Below are positions 11,521-24,217 of a DNA stretch of 64,000 nucleotides, one piece after another. The notes below the pieces were generated by a model, which did no database searches, was not told the origin of the DNA, and saw nothing but the letters and a program-made list of their open reading frames with translations. A program made the position numbers and the translations under genes. The DNA is taken from positions 143,840,001 to 143,904,000 of the forward strand of contig JBITNC010000001.1 in assembly GCA_050084985.1 (NCBI GenBank), written 5' to 3'. How positions within the stretch are numbered: the stretch's first letter is position 1; every line of letters starts with the position of its first letter. The stretch comes from Nageia nagi. Lineage: Eukaryota; Pinophyta.

Positions 11521-12345
11521 TTGATAAAGAAAGGTACCCCATCATCCAAATATTTTACTAAAAAAGATGGAGTCCTTTATTTTAAGGATAGATTGATCAT
11601 CCTAGACAATGGTGATTCAAGTAAGTTGATCATGCAAGAAGCCCATCAACCTCCTTATGTAGCACATTCTATAGGTACAAAAATGAGAGACGATTTGAAA
11701 CAAAAAATTTATTTAGATGGTATGAAAAGAGACATAGTAAAAATTATGGCTAGATGTATTGAATCTTAGAAGATGAAACTAGAGCATTAGCATCCAAGTG
11801 GATATTTGTATCTATATGATGTGCCCATAAAAAAATGGTAGGTAATTTTGATGGATTTTATTATTAGTTTGTTGAAAATTAGGTTCCATCATGACTCAAT
11901 TTTAGTAGTGGTTGATAGATTGACCAAGGTAGCACATTTTATACCAAGAAATAACACTAATGATACCCCTAATATGGTAAATAAATTTGCACATGATATC
12001 TTCATATTGCATGGATTTCCAAAGGTGATCATCTTAGATAAAGATTCAAAATTCACTCCATCTTTTGAAAATCATTACAGAAGACATTGGGAACAAAGTT
12101 AAATATGAGTCCAACATATCATCCATAGAAGGATGGATAGACTAAACATGTGAATATAGTTCTTGAGTATATGTTCAAAATGTACTGCATGGAAAAAAAG
12201 ATAAAATGGGAGGACTACCTCCATTTAGTCAATTTTATCTATAATAATGGATACCATTCATCTTTGGGAATGGTACCCTTTGAAGCTCTTTATGGAAGAA
12301 GATGTAGAACTCCTTTATCTTGGGGCAATTGGGAGTATTGAGTGA
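11521..12345 (+). pseudogene. Chromovirus (Ty3/gypsy) integrase relic
   Basis: Three frames in order read as a chromovirus-type integrase. The N-terminal zinc domain (11521-11769) has KDGVLYFKDRLIILDN and MKRDIVKIMARC; the last Cys of the HHCC set reads Ser. The catalytic core (11848-12102) has DFI, HDSILVVVDRLTKVAHFIP and LDKDSKF, giving two of the three catalytic acids. The core continues at 12120-12341 with VNIVLEYM and FEALYGRRCRTPLSW. The residue expected to be the catalytic Glu is encoded by AAA (12144-12146), a Lys. A frameshift lies after 12100 and stops are frequent. No RT lies upstream, where copy A of the LINE unit begins, so this is a fragment. Confidence 0.85.
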
Positions 12346-13520
12346 TAATCCAAACTAAAATGTTAAAGCAAATAGAGGAGCAACTCAAGTCCATATGATG
12401 GAAGCTCAAAATACCATGTACATATATTTTAAATTAGGAAGCAACTTATTTGATTATAGTAATTTCATACCTTTCTCACTCATGTATCCAAGTCTTTTAT
12501 ATCATAAGGTTGCACCTTCACTTTATTAAATTACATTCAAATAGTAGTTATAAACATTCATAAATGAAAAAAGTGTACCCATCACTCTAGTTCTACATAT
12601 TACCAATGAAACTTTAGTCACTTTTGAAGTAGAATTTCCAAATGAAAGCATGTACCCTTATCTAATTAACTTGCAGATATGAGATTTTTTTGGCCTATGA
12701 CCCTTATTTTGGAAGGTTATTTGGAGTTTTCATTATAGTGTAACTCTTCTTCTTTATATACCTTTATATATTGAGCTCTTATTTGATAAATTATTTATGT
12801 GGCCTTTGTTACCTTGGGAGTCTAGGCTTTGAGATTATTATGATTTTATATTTCTTATGGTGCAACTCAAGTTAACCTTCTATATGGCATCATGGATTAT
12901 TTATATGGACTTATTCTCTCTCCATGGTGGTGATCCCTTCTTCTTCAAGAACTCAAGTGCATCTTTAAGGAAGTTGCTTTGACATCAAATATTATAAAAT
13001 CCCTAAGTAAATCTTAAATTGGGGTTTTGGAGTTAATTTTGTAGCCTTTACTTAGGAGTGTAGAGGTTAATTTTTATATTTGTATTATTATAATAATATT
13101 ATCCTACAATATGTAACTCCTCTTAATGAGGAATATTAGGTTTCCTCCTTATGAGGATAGGGTATACTTGTACACACACATACACTTACAAGGTGACAAA
13201 ACATGGTGTGGGAGTTATGAAGTAATTCCTCTCTCCCACTTATGTTTAAGAAGTGATCCTTCTCTTTATATATTTCTTGAAAATGCAATACTATATTATT
13301 TAGAGAGTAGGGTTAGGAGATAGATTAGGCTTTTTCCATTCTTGTTAATGGATAGAGGTTTTTCTTTACTTTTCCCTATTATAAAGAATTTGTCTCTCTC
13401 CAATTTGTGTGCATGCTTCTTGATGGTATAATTTCTTACCTTGCATACTTTTTTACTTTCAAGATTTAGTAATAATTTTATTTCAATCCTTATAATATTT
13501 CTAATAGTGTATAACTTCAC
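12346..13520 (+). other. Possible degraded tail and LTR of the chromovirus
   Basis: After the integrase relic the same strand keeps short readable pieces (MLKQIEEQLK near 12360) but no chromodomain that I can identify. Around 12870-13520 the sequence resembles an LTR in composition: a run near GTAGCCTTTACTTAGGAGTG followed by TATA-like and T-rich sequence. Without a second copy this cannot be shown. Treat it as unassigned. Confidence 0.3.
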
Positions 13521-14782
13521 AAAATGGGCAGTACTAGTCCCCCTCCTTCAAACAGAGTAAATAAGTCAAAAATATTTTCTCATATGCCAAGGGGAATTTT
13601 ACCATTAGATTCACCCATTACACAAATTTGGGTATTTATTTAGTGGTATTTTTAGCTTTTAGTTTGTTTGTAAAATATGTAGGTTCTATAAGAGACTTTG
13701 TAATTATATCCATATATTTTTTAGAGAGAATTTCTAATGTATTTGGAGAATAAAAATAAGTACGTTGATAAATCAAACCTCTTGAAACAAATTTGACTAG
13801 ACTCAATATTAAAAATAAAGCATTTACATGGAGAAGAAGTCAAATAGATAATAAATACTTGTTAGGGAGAGAATATTGCAATGACATTTTAATTTTCAAT
13901 TTTTTCCCCCTTATAAATTATTAAAGGGTTTTTAACATAGGAAATTGTTACTAAAGATTTCTTAAGATAAGAAGTTTAATTTTGTAAGAGAGATTTCATG
14001 ATAAAGTTAAGAGTTTAGGAAAGCTTGTAGAATCTATTAAAAAGCAAAATTTTTATGCTCTTGAATAATAGTGTTATGCTAAAGTATGCATAATCAATTA
14101 TAAAATTATATGCTTATGTTGGGAATAATAATTCTTATTGAGAGATTGTGAGCTTGTTCCTTGAGTATTGAGAGAATCATCAAGGCAGTACCATTAGAGT
14201 GTTGGAGGTATTAAGTTTATTTTTGAAGGAAGGTCCTACAATCACTTATTTATCACATAGTAAAGTTTTTATTAGAGTTGTCTACCCACATTGTAGAGAC
14301 TATTTATAAGATTCATTAATATAAATCATATATAGAAATAGGTGAAGGACACAAAAAAGTATAAACATATGATGAAAAGAATTTGAAAATCATTTGGGAT
14401 AGAAAAATATGGATGAAATAAATTAATGAAACATTGAATTAACATATAATGCATGAAAATTTACAACAAAGATTAAGAATATAAAGTTATCATTAAATAT
14501 TAGAATAATGAAGAACTATTACATATTGAAGAAGAAGAATAACATTATGACCATAATAATTCACAATAAAAATAGGTCCTATTTCACAAAGGATTAGAAA
14601 AAAAAATATCATTAGATATATTATAATCATATGGTTAAGAAAAATGCAATAATTGAAATGATAATAAAATATTTTCAAAAAGAAACCCTTTTTGATCAAT
14701 ACAAATTGTTATATTCTCTTATTATAAACTTATATAAATAAAATATCACTAGAACAAGAAGATTATGAATTCCTCAAAATCA
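13521..14782. other. Unassigned AT-rich DNA
   Basis: I see no gene, repeat or element boundary that I can support between the chromovirus tail and copy B. Frames are short on both strands. Confidence 0.5.
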
Positions 14783-17050
14783 ACCACAACAACCATAAAC
14801 ACAATATTCTTTCATTCAAAAATATGAAATATTAATCATAACAATTTTCTCTCTTCTCCTTCTCAAACCATCCAATTTATTTTCAAATAGCAACCAACTA
14901 TCAAAGCATTATAAGCTATTGAACTAAAAAAGACTTGTAACTTTAATAGAAGCATTTATGTGTTGGAATTCAACAAGATCTAATAAAATAACAATAATAT
15001 AATATGTAGAATTAAACATGGAGAATCAAAAATAAGATAATATACATAAGATCTATTATGGTTCGAATAGAATAGACTACATGCACCTGAAGAAATTACT
15101 TTGGTATTATTTAAATAGTAGAAGGAATTACAATCCATAGAAAGTCATTGTACAATTATCTTCAATACAGTGCCTTCAATGTTCACATGATATTAGGTGA
15201 TTTATATTGGATGATTTTACCAAAATATAAATAATAATTTATAATTTCTTGGTGAAGTCATCTATTTAATATTTTTAAGAGTTGGTGAAAAAATAAAAAT
15301 TTAATTTAAAATATTGATTTAACTTGTGACCTAGGCCAAAAAAAATAAAAAATTGGCAATAAGGTGTTATTGTAAAACAAAAAATTCACCAATTTTAATT
15401 TTAAGAATCTTTAAAATTCACTTATTAGTGAATATTCATAGCTAAAATGAACCTTGATCATAGGTAACTTACAACCATAAAAGATAATGATGAATTATTT
15501 AAGTCAAAGATAAGTGGTAATCATAAAGAAGCATAATAGATTGCTCAGGTTTGAGGTCAGTAACCAAAATGAGAATGAAATTTTTATTAGTAGAGGTAAG
15601 TAATATGAACAACATTCATATCATGAACAATATGTCATGAGCATATCATTCATAATCTATGCATGAGTATAATTCCTTTTCATATTATTATGAATAATAT
15701 TCATAATATATAAATTAGTATAGACAAGATGCAATATATATCATATCTTGAAGTAGAACATAAAATCTCTTTTTTCATAAACACTCTCAAAAGGGTTGTT
15801 AAGAATTTCTAGTTTAGGATTTTATCATCACCCCTAAACTTTATTGATTAACGTTGAACTCATTTTTATATGATATTAGGGATTTTATAACCTTGAGTTC
15901 ATTTTATTTAAGTTCTATCATTTAAGACTCAAGAGAGAAAAAAAAATATCCTTTATTACATGCAAAAGACAAGGAAAATGAGCACAACATATTCTTCTTC
16001 CTTTCCATTTTGGACCTCCTTTCTTTCTAGGTCTTTGCTTTGATTCTACAATATATCAACAAGCACATACTCTCGAGTATAAGAGTTAATCTTAGTTCTA
16101 AATGTTGAACCTAAAAGAGTTAATATACTCCATTTCATGCAATCATATTCAATTCTAGAACTTACTAGTATATGAAAAGTGTAAGTGTCTGTGTGTGTGT
16201 ACATGTGTGTATGTGTGTATCTATATATATATATATATATAGGCTTAAAATTTTATATTCTTCCTTTACTAAAAATATTAAAGGATATTTAAGATATCAA
16301 GGCATATCAATACAAAACATAATCTATAAATTTTATACAGATCTTCCTATTATTTTAAAATTAAAACATCCATATGGGATTCATTTAATCCAATAGAGAA
16401 ACTATGCTTATGTAGAAGTAAAATTTCATTCTCTCTAAGCTTGGTTTGAACAATAATATTTTTAAGAAAAAGAAAAAACTCCTTGCATTACTAAATGTTT
16501 CTATGTGAATCAAAAGAAAAATAACAATATTCAAAAACATAAAATTAAGTCAAATTGCATATATATGAAACATGTTAAAACAAAAGAAATATTAATACAT
16601 AACATAAAAAAGAAAGAAAAAAAAACCAAGGATATTAGGAGATTCCAAATATTTGAATACCCATAACATATAGAGCAACTAGAATATGGGTGATCTCACC
16701 ATTCTCATATTATCTAATTGGAATTTGAATTGGATCTAAAATGGAGATAATATTTTCTTATTTTACACAAGATTTAATATCAAATATATGTTCAAAATAC
16801 ACCTTGAAAAAAATATTCAATGATTATAGAATTTTTTTTGATGTTTTGAATAATAGGTTTTTGGATAGGAATTTATAGCAGAGTGAGAATTAGCAATGGT
16901 TTTGGGTTTGAATTTCTTGGCATTTTTGAGGTAATATATGATTGTTTCTAGATTGGGTTTTCAATTCTTTGGTATTGTTATAGTTGGGGCAGTTCCCTTT
17001 GGGGACTAGTTATGGAGGGGGTTAAGGGTGCTTGGGAGAAACCTTTGAAT
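14783..17050 (+). repeat. Leader of copy B, shared with copy A
   Basis: Non-coding and AT-rich. It aligns with 5309-5898 plus 7621-10446 of copy A, interrupted there by the LINE fragment. It includes the short TG/TA repeat at 16185-16240 that is expanded about twentyfold in copy A. No frame longer than chance is conserved between the copies, so this looks like leader or flanking DNA. Confidence 0.7.
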
Positions 17051-17800
17051 ATGTCTACATTGAAATCCCTATTGGAATTCAATTTTACTAGTTATATTTC
17101 AAAAAGTGAATGAGAAAGGTGGTTTTTCAAGAATTATCCTATCAAAGGAGCTCCTAGATAAGATACTTGAAATTAGAAAGAGTTCTTTGATTGAGAAATT
17201 TATGGAGATAAGGACTAACTTGGAATCATTGAGAAAATGGTTAAAATTGAGATGGTATTTGAAGGTTAGTGTTGATAGTGCTCCTCTCCCATATAATTAT
17301 GTTCTTTTCTCATTTTTTCAAGAAGAGGATATTGATTGGGTGCTTCAAAATGGGCCATGGTGGTTTGGGAAGAGTGGGTTGGTTATCAAGCATTGGTTTA
17401 AGGGATTTAGACTTAAGATTAAGAGTTTTAATATTGCCCCCATTTGGGTAACCTTACCTAATTTTCCTTTGGAATTTAGGTGTCAAGAATGTATTGAAGG
17501 AGTAGTTGATATGATTGGAAAGTTGATTTGTATTGATTCTTGTACATGTAATCGCTCAAAGCTTACTAATGTATGTTTCTATGTTAATATGGATGTTACA
17601 AAATAAGTGCAAAAAAAAATTATGTTAAAGAATGATGATGGAGAATGGATGCAGTCTATTCACTACAATCTCCTTCCCTCTCCTTATGGGTTTTGTAAGA
17701 AGTTTGGACACCTATCTAGAGATTGCTTGAAATTTTTGATTCATCAACCTTCTATAAAACCTTTTTTCATAAATACTAAGAAGAGTAATTATTTTTAGCA
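17051..17800 (+). pseudogene. L1-type LINE ORF1 relic (copy B)
   Basis: ORF1 proteins of plant L1 elements bind RNA and carry a DUF4283 domain followed by a CCHC knuckle. Here the DUF4283-like part reads VLQNGPWWFGKSGLVIKHWF, with the typical WVTLPNFPLEF segment after it. The knuckle region is GFCKKFGHLSRDC: Cys, His and the last Cys are present, but the first Cys position is Tyr. A one-base shift separates ATGTCTACATTG (17051) from the frame starting near 17106. A stop at 17604 splits off the knuckle, and stops follow after 17798. It is not translatable as one protein. Confidence 0.8.
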
Positions 17801-18573
17801 TCTAAAAGAGAAGGGGAGTTCTAATAATAATGAGATTAAAATTGTTAATTAGGATGATTTATGCTAGAAACTAAAAGTTAATGATGATAACCAGTTCCAA
17901 ATTTTGAATATAATGGTTTTAGAGGATTTTGTAGTTGATATGGGTTTGGTGAGTCTTAAAGATTTTAATAAAGTGTTTGAACCTATTAATGAGGATTTGT
18001 GGAAGATAAATGAACTATGCATGAAAGTTTTCAAATGATAGATTTGATATAGTGGAATGTGTTATGGTTCCTTTTATACAAAATGAGGATGAAGTTATTG
18101 TAAATCAAGAAAATTTGGGTACTCATTATATAGAAAAATTAAGTGAAAAAAGTGATTTAAAAGATAATTCTCAAAAACATATGGTAATAAGTCAAAATCA
18201 GCAAGAGGTGGACTATTAAGAACTAATTAAGAGAGTTTATGAAAATATTTGATTTCTCTTAACCCTCTAAATGTGAAAGATTCCTTTTCTAATTTGTCTA
18301 TAGAAAAGAATGAATTTCTTTAAGATGAGGATCATGAAACTAAGACTACTTATCATAGAAAGAGTGCTAATAAAAAAAGGAATAAGAATAAATTGATAAT
18401 GGATCAATATTTTCTAAGGTAAACTAGAAGTGCTAGAAAATATATTGATGTGGGTAAAAGAACTCATAGTAGATAATCAAAGTCAATGATCAAGTTAAAA
18501 GTAGTATAGAAGGATATTGGTAATGGGATATAAACACCAATTAAGTAGAGTAAAGTCTTTATTCATTAAAAAT
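17800..18573 (+). pseudogene. LINE ORF1 tail and spacer before ORF2
   Basis: Highly degraded continuation of the ORF1 C-terminal, low-complexity part, rich in Lys, Asn and Asp in the best frame, with many stops. Part of it (18305-18505) is present in copy A at 11145-11345, which confirms it belongs to the element. Confidence 0.5.
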
Positions 18574-19410
18574 ATGATTTATATGAATATAATTAGTTGG
18601 AATATATGTGGGTGTAATAAACTTAGCAAATAAGTTATTACTAAGAATTTGATTAAATCCAATAGAGCTAATATAGTTCTTTTTCAGGAGACAAAAGTAA
18701 AGATAATAACTTGTTAAGAGAAAAAAAATAAGGTATGGAAACAAGGGCATTTGGAAACTATTTCTTTGATTGGTAACCAAAATAGTTTTGGTGGTTTATG
18801 GATTTTGTTGGATCCTTGGATTGTTTCCATGGTTAGAATTCCTTTAATTCAAGAAGGGGGATTTCAACTAGAATTTTTAATAAAAAGGATAACTTTTCAT
18901 TGGTATTAAATAATATTTATGCCCCTATGAAAGTGATTACAAGAGCAAGTTTTTGGGATGAACTTGTTGAACACATGAAGCTTTTTATGGATGAGGGATG
19001 GTTGGTTATGGGGGATTTTAATTTACCTCCACATGTGTGGGATAAGAAGGGTGGTAATGAGGATTGGACTAATAGTATGCAAGATTTTAGTAATTTTGGT
19101 AATTTTTCTTAGATTATGGATTCAACACTTAATGGAAATTATTTTATTTGATTAAATAGAAGATTAAATTTATGGTTTATTTAAGGAAAATTGGTTAAAG
19201 AAATTATAACGAATGACTGGAGGGAGCATTATCATTATGTTATTTTATCAAATTTACATACTATAGGTTCTGATCATAATCCTTTATTACTTCAAATTTC
19301 TCAAGATGTTATGAGAAGAATTCCATTTAGATTCAAGAATATGTGGATCCAACATGTTATTTTTTTAAGAATATCAAAGAGTAGTCGAATATCTATATTG
19401 AGAGGATGAC
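18574..19410 (+). pseudogene. LINE ORF2 endonuclease relic
   Basis: The frame from ATG 18574 reads NIISWNICGCNK, then FQETKV, the opening motifs of the APE-type endonuclease that nicks the target. Further motifs follow: NIYAP near 18910, GDFN near 19012 (catalytic Asp and Asn) and SDHNPLLL near 19270 (the catalytic Asp-His pair). Stops and shifts occur at several points between these motifs, for instance after 18600, near 18715 and 19110. All key motifs can still be seen, but the enzyme cannot be made. Confidence 0.8.
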
Positions 19411-19739
19411 TATGTTTAAAATTTCTTATAAGTTAAATTTTATTAAATAAAAGCTTAAGAACTAGAATAGAATTGTTTTAAAAAAAAAAATAGCAAAAAA
19501 AAGAACTTCATGATAAACTTCAATAGATTGATTTACTAATTGAAAAAGAGGGTAGATCTATTGAGATTGATATGGAAGAGAAGAATACTTTAGCAAATTT
19601 ATATAATACTATGGCACAAGAAGAAACCCATTGCAAATAAAAGTCTAGAGTTTCATAGTTAAGAGATTGAGATAAAAATACAAAGTTTTTTAAGTTATAT
19701 ACTTTGAACATGAGGAGTTTTTAATAGAATTTTTGAAAT

Positions 19740-21213
19740 AAAAATATCAAATGAGATTACTACTGATGATATTGTGGAGATTAATTAGGAAGAAGATGCC
19801 TTTTTCTCCAATTTGCTTATTCTTTATGAGGAGGAGTATCCAATTACAATGGATGAAGTAGTAAGTGTAATTCCAAAAGTGCTTAATGACGATGCCAGAA
19901 AGAATTTAGAGAGAGTTGTTATAAAGGATGAAATTAAGAGAACCATTTTTAGTATGAATGTTGATAAAGCTCCAGGACCTGGTGGGTTTTTAGTAGGTTT
20001 CTATCAAAAATGTTGAGAGATTTTGGGTAGTGATATTTGTGCAGTTATGGGATAATTTTTTAGTAAGAGTAAATTGTTAAGATCTTGGAATGCTACATTT
20101 TTTAATCTTATCCTAAAGATTCTTAAAGTTGATGAATTTAAGAATTTCATTTGTAATATCATTACTAAGTTGATAACAATAATACTTAAAGAGTATTTAC
20201 ATTTGATTATTTCTCCTAAGAAATATGGGTTTGTCCATGTTAAGCAAATAACAAATGGAATTATTACAATGCATGAAACTCTCCATTTGATGTCTTGTAG
20301 AAAATAATAATGTATGTTATTGAAATTAGATATGCAAAAAATGTATGATAGAGTAAATTGGTTGGTTTTAGATAGAATTCTTGAAAAGTTTGGTTTTGAT
20401 GATAAATGGAGAATGTGGATTAGATTGCATATTTCTACTCCTTCATATATATATATATATATATGGGGAAGTAATGGGCTATTTCAAATATTAGAGGGGA
20501 TTAAGATAGGGTGATCCCATGTCACCTTATCTTTTTTTAATAATGGTTAAGGCTTTAGGACTAATGTCATCAAAAAGAAGACATGCTAAACAAATTTAAG
20601 GCTTGAAACCATCATCAAATAGTGAGGTTGTTTCTCATCATCAACTTATTGATGATATGATTTTGATTGGTAAATATTTTGTATGGGAGCTAAGGAATTT
20701 TAAGGATTTGTTAATGTTATATGGTCAAGCTTCTCATAAAAAAGTTAATTTTCAAAAGACCAAATTTTCTTTTTTAACACTCCTATTTTGAGATAGAAAA
20801 ATATTGTTGATTTATTTCAATATCAAATTAGTGAATTGCCATATGTTTATCTAAGAATGCCCTTATTTGTGGGTGGAATTGAGAAATCATTTCGAGACTC
20901 AATTATTGAAAGGATTAAGATGAAATTGGTAGGTTGGAAGGAGGCAATTTTAAGCCATGTTGGTAAACTGAATTTAATTAAAACCACTCTTCAAAGTGTT
21001 CCTATTTATATATCTCTTATTTTTAAGATGCCAATGGTTGTATCTCAAAATATTGATGCAATATGTAGGAGATGTTTATGGTCAGGAATTGATGATAAGC
21101 ATAAACTAGCTTTGGTGACATGGGACAAGGTTTGTAATGAGAAGAAATATGGTGGTCTAGGTTTGAGGCAAATGATAATTCTAAGTAAATCTTTAATAGA
21201 TAAGCTACTTTAG
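19740..21213 (+). pseudogene. LINE ORF2 reverse transcriptase relic
   Basis: Non-LTR reverse transcriptase blocks appear in order. DKAPGPGGF lies near 19965. LKLDMQKMYDRVNW near 20320 holds the first catalytic Asp. A frameshifted segment near 20510 corresponds to the GDPMSPYLF block. LIDDMILIG near 20650 is the usual FADD box with Asp-Asp kept. The long C-terminal part (20836-21213) includes VGWKEAILSHVGKLNLIK and KYGGLGLRQM. Stops separate the blocks at 20017, 20308, 20513 and 20792. It is a dead copy. The family copies its own RNA at the nicked target. Confidence 0.85.
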
Positions 21214-22080
21214 AGAATTATTGAGAATGATCAAGTGGAATGGGTAAAGATTTATAAGTCTAAGTATTTGGAATGATCTAATTCCTTCTTAAGGACTAGA
21301 GATATCCCTAATGACTTAGCATTCTAGAATGGGATCAAAGATGTAAAGAATTTAATTATGCAAAATTCACTCTAGAGTATTAAGAATGGTGAGGAGGATT
21401 ATTGGCTAAGGGAGAGACCTTTAATTTGGTATGCTGATATGAGAAGGGTTGTAATTTGGATGATAACTAATCAAAGTGTTTGGTAAAAGATTATATAAAA
21501 ATGAATGATGTAGTTATAAAGTGGACATTGCTACATTCTTCAATACTTGAAATTGAATCTCGATTAAAATTATTACTAATGAGTTTGAATTGAGTGCTTT
21601 TGATAATACAAGTGAAGAAGATAATATTAAGTGTAGTTTGGTTAAAAATGGAAAATTTAGTGTTAGGTAGGTTGTTCATTATTTGTAAAATAATAAGAAT
21701 ATATTTGATATTTGGGGAAAGGTCTAGATTAAAGGTATAATATATAAGATTTACTTATTTTTATGGATTGTATCCCATGAGGAGATACTAATATTAGACA
21801 AGCTACAGAATAAGGGATTTTGGTTAGCTAATATGTATATTTTATGCAAGAGAAAGGAGGAAATAAGGAATCATTTATTCATTTATTATGAATTCACTTC
21901 ATATATTATGAACAAATTTTTGATGTTAATGAAGATACATATTTGGTGGATAGTATGGATGGAGAGAAATAACCATATTTTTTAAAATAAAATTCTTCCT
22001 CCTAAGATGGTAATTGAGAGAATTAAACAAATTATATTGAAAATGTAACTTGGGAGGTGTATTAAGGAATGCTTCAAATA
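21214..22080 (+). pseudogene. LINE ORF2 C-terminal zinc-binding tail
   Basis: The tail after the RT reads through stops. KVWIKGIIYKIYLFLW near 21720 is followed by LDKLQNKGFWLAN, the pattern of the reverse-transcriptase zinc-binding domain of plant LINEs. After that, WMERNNHIF near 21955 is typical of the last conserved block. At least eight in-frame stops are present. Confidence 0.65.
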
Positions 22081-22165
22081 AAATGATTGAAGTGGAATTT
22101 AGAGAAGCATTAAATATTTATTTACTTGATGTGGCTTATTATTTATGATGTATGATGTGAGATTG

Positions 22166-24212
22166 TAATGATTAGTCCTCATCCCAACTTGGAGAAATTG
22201 GATAGGAATATGTGTCATATGATTCAATTGATGGTAGGTGAGTTATGCAAGTGGTGGGTGTTTTGGATTTTAAAGTATTATGTTTTAATAGTATTATAAT
22301 GGTTTGATAAGGGTAAGTATGATAAGCACACTTTTGGTGGTTTTTATTTCTTATGAATCATTATCATTATCATTTTCACTACAATAAAGCCAAAAAGGTA
22401 TTTTTTGTTGGTGCTTTTAGGGTGACTAATATGGGTGAACCATTGGTAAGAATTGAATATATTGATTGCACATATTTGAAATAAAATAAAATATTATGGT
22501 ATTTGTTACAAAAGTAGGGAATTGATAGTTTTATTAAGAATTTTGGGGTTGTGATGTGAGTTTATCTCTTGATATTATAGCTTCATGGAATAAATCAAAG
22601 GTGGAAGTGATAGGGATCTCCTTTCATATAAATGAGGAGCTGATAATTATAGCAAATAGTTTGCAATGAATGGGTATGAAACTTAGGAGAGAAACCCATA
22701 ATAAAAAGAGTATATCATTTTTTATGCATAAAACTAGAAATATTCCAAAACTTAGGGAGGGATTTGATGTTGATTATATTCCAAATAAATGGAAGGATAT
22801 TTATATAGTTGTGGTAAAATATATAACTTTAGAAGGAAGGTATGTTGTGATTATGACCTTACATATGTCTTTGATGAACCATTTTCTAGGTAGGCATTTA
22901 TATTTTCCTTTTTATCTAGAGAAATCTATTACTAAATTTATGAAGAAATCCAAATAACTATATTCTTATGTGCCTTAGCATCAAGGTATATTATTAGTTC
23001 TATATAAATATGTACCAATAAATTCACCTTTAATGTTGATTGTAGAGAATGTTGGAGTGGTGGGCACTCTAGATTTAGAATAATCAATTAAGGAGGAAGT
23101 GGTTCAATCTAATGGAAGGATCCAGAGTTAAACCCATATATATAGGTGATTGAAGTCATGAGTACTAAGAGTGAGAATGAGGTATTCAAAGAAACAGGGA
23201 TGAAGGAGACAAAGTATGGTTAGGATGTCAAGGATTATTTAGATTTGAATTACCACTATGAATAACTAGAGATGAATATGATTATCAAGGTAAATGGTAT
23301 GGAGATAAGATATGGAAAAAAGGTATTTGGATTCTTTAATGGTAAAGAAATGAATGGAATGATTAAGGTTCTATATTAATTGAGTAAGAGTTATTTGGAT
23401 ACAATAGTTGAAGGTGAAGTTGAAGATATTGTAAAGAAATTATGAAAAGGAATAATTGGATTGGAGATTATTTGAATGGGCTACTATAAAATTTCCTAAG
23501 CATTCCTTATTATGAAAGGATGAAGTGTAATCTTCATTATGGAAGGAACATCTATCAATTGGAACCTGGTTCAAATTTCAATAAAGGAAGGAAATTTGAA
23601 CATGGAAATTACTTTAAATTTGTTTAAGATGGTCTAGCTTCTTATTTCATTTTTTTTTTAGAAGTAGTAATATTATATATTGTAATTAGTGTATCACATG
23701 TTTGTTTGAATAAATTATGTATATATATAGTATGATATAAGGCATATTTGAGATAATAGTATAGTTATGTTTTTGATGAAATATCTAGAAGTAGGCCATG
23801 GTTTGTCTATTTTATAATGATACATACTATCATTTTGTATATGGTTATTTTGTGGATTATCCTTAAACACATTTAGTAATTAAACCATTAACTTTACAAA
23901 AAAATGAATTATTTTATTACTTATTTAAAATCATTAAATATAAAATGTAGTGGAAAATACTAAATGGATTTAAGGATAATCCACAAAAGAGTTAGGTGGG
24001 ATGATTTTTCTTCCTTTCCAAGGATTGCAAATTTGAAAGGGAAGACTATAAATGTATTATATAATGATACCCTTCTATTTAAGTTAATACTTAGCACATA
24101 TCATTATGTATATGAAAAATATAAAAATTATATTATGCAATCCATGTAATACCCATGTCCAAAATTAAAAAAATGCTAATAGAGGGTATATTTATGAAAA
24201 TAAAATAAATAA
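22166..24212 (+). pseudogene. Degenerate unrecognised ORF in unassigned DNA
   Basis: From about 22390 to 23640 the + strand keeps a broken coding pattern. It starts near VFFVGAFRVTNMGEPLVRIE (22399), shifts frame near 22555, and has its longest open piece at 22670-22957. That piece contains PNKWKDIYIVVVKYITLEGR and FPFYLEKSITKF, followed by HQGILLVLYKYVP after a stop. The mix of aromatic and basic residues resembles extra ORFs carried by plant gypsy elements, but I cannot name the family. The remainder (23640-24212) is AT-rich with no signal. Function unknown. Confidence 0.35.
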
Positions 24213-24217
24213 ATACT

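Larger units (their letters stand above)
14783..22165 (+). mobile_element. L1-type LINE with long leader (copy B)
   Basis: One collinear unit: a leader of about 2.25 kb shared with copy A, ORF1 (from 17051), then ORF2 with endonuclease (18574-19410), reverse transcriptase (19740-21213) and a zinc-binding tail (21690-22080). All parts carry stops and small frameshifts. The left edge coincides with the left edge of copy A. The right edge is set where the readable tail ends near a GATGTGAGATTGTAATG stretch; I find no clear poly-A tail or target duplication. Plant L1 elements move by target-primed reverse transcription and are usually 6-7 kb, close to this length. Confidence 0.75.
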
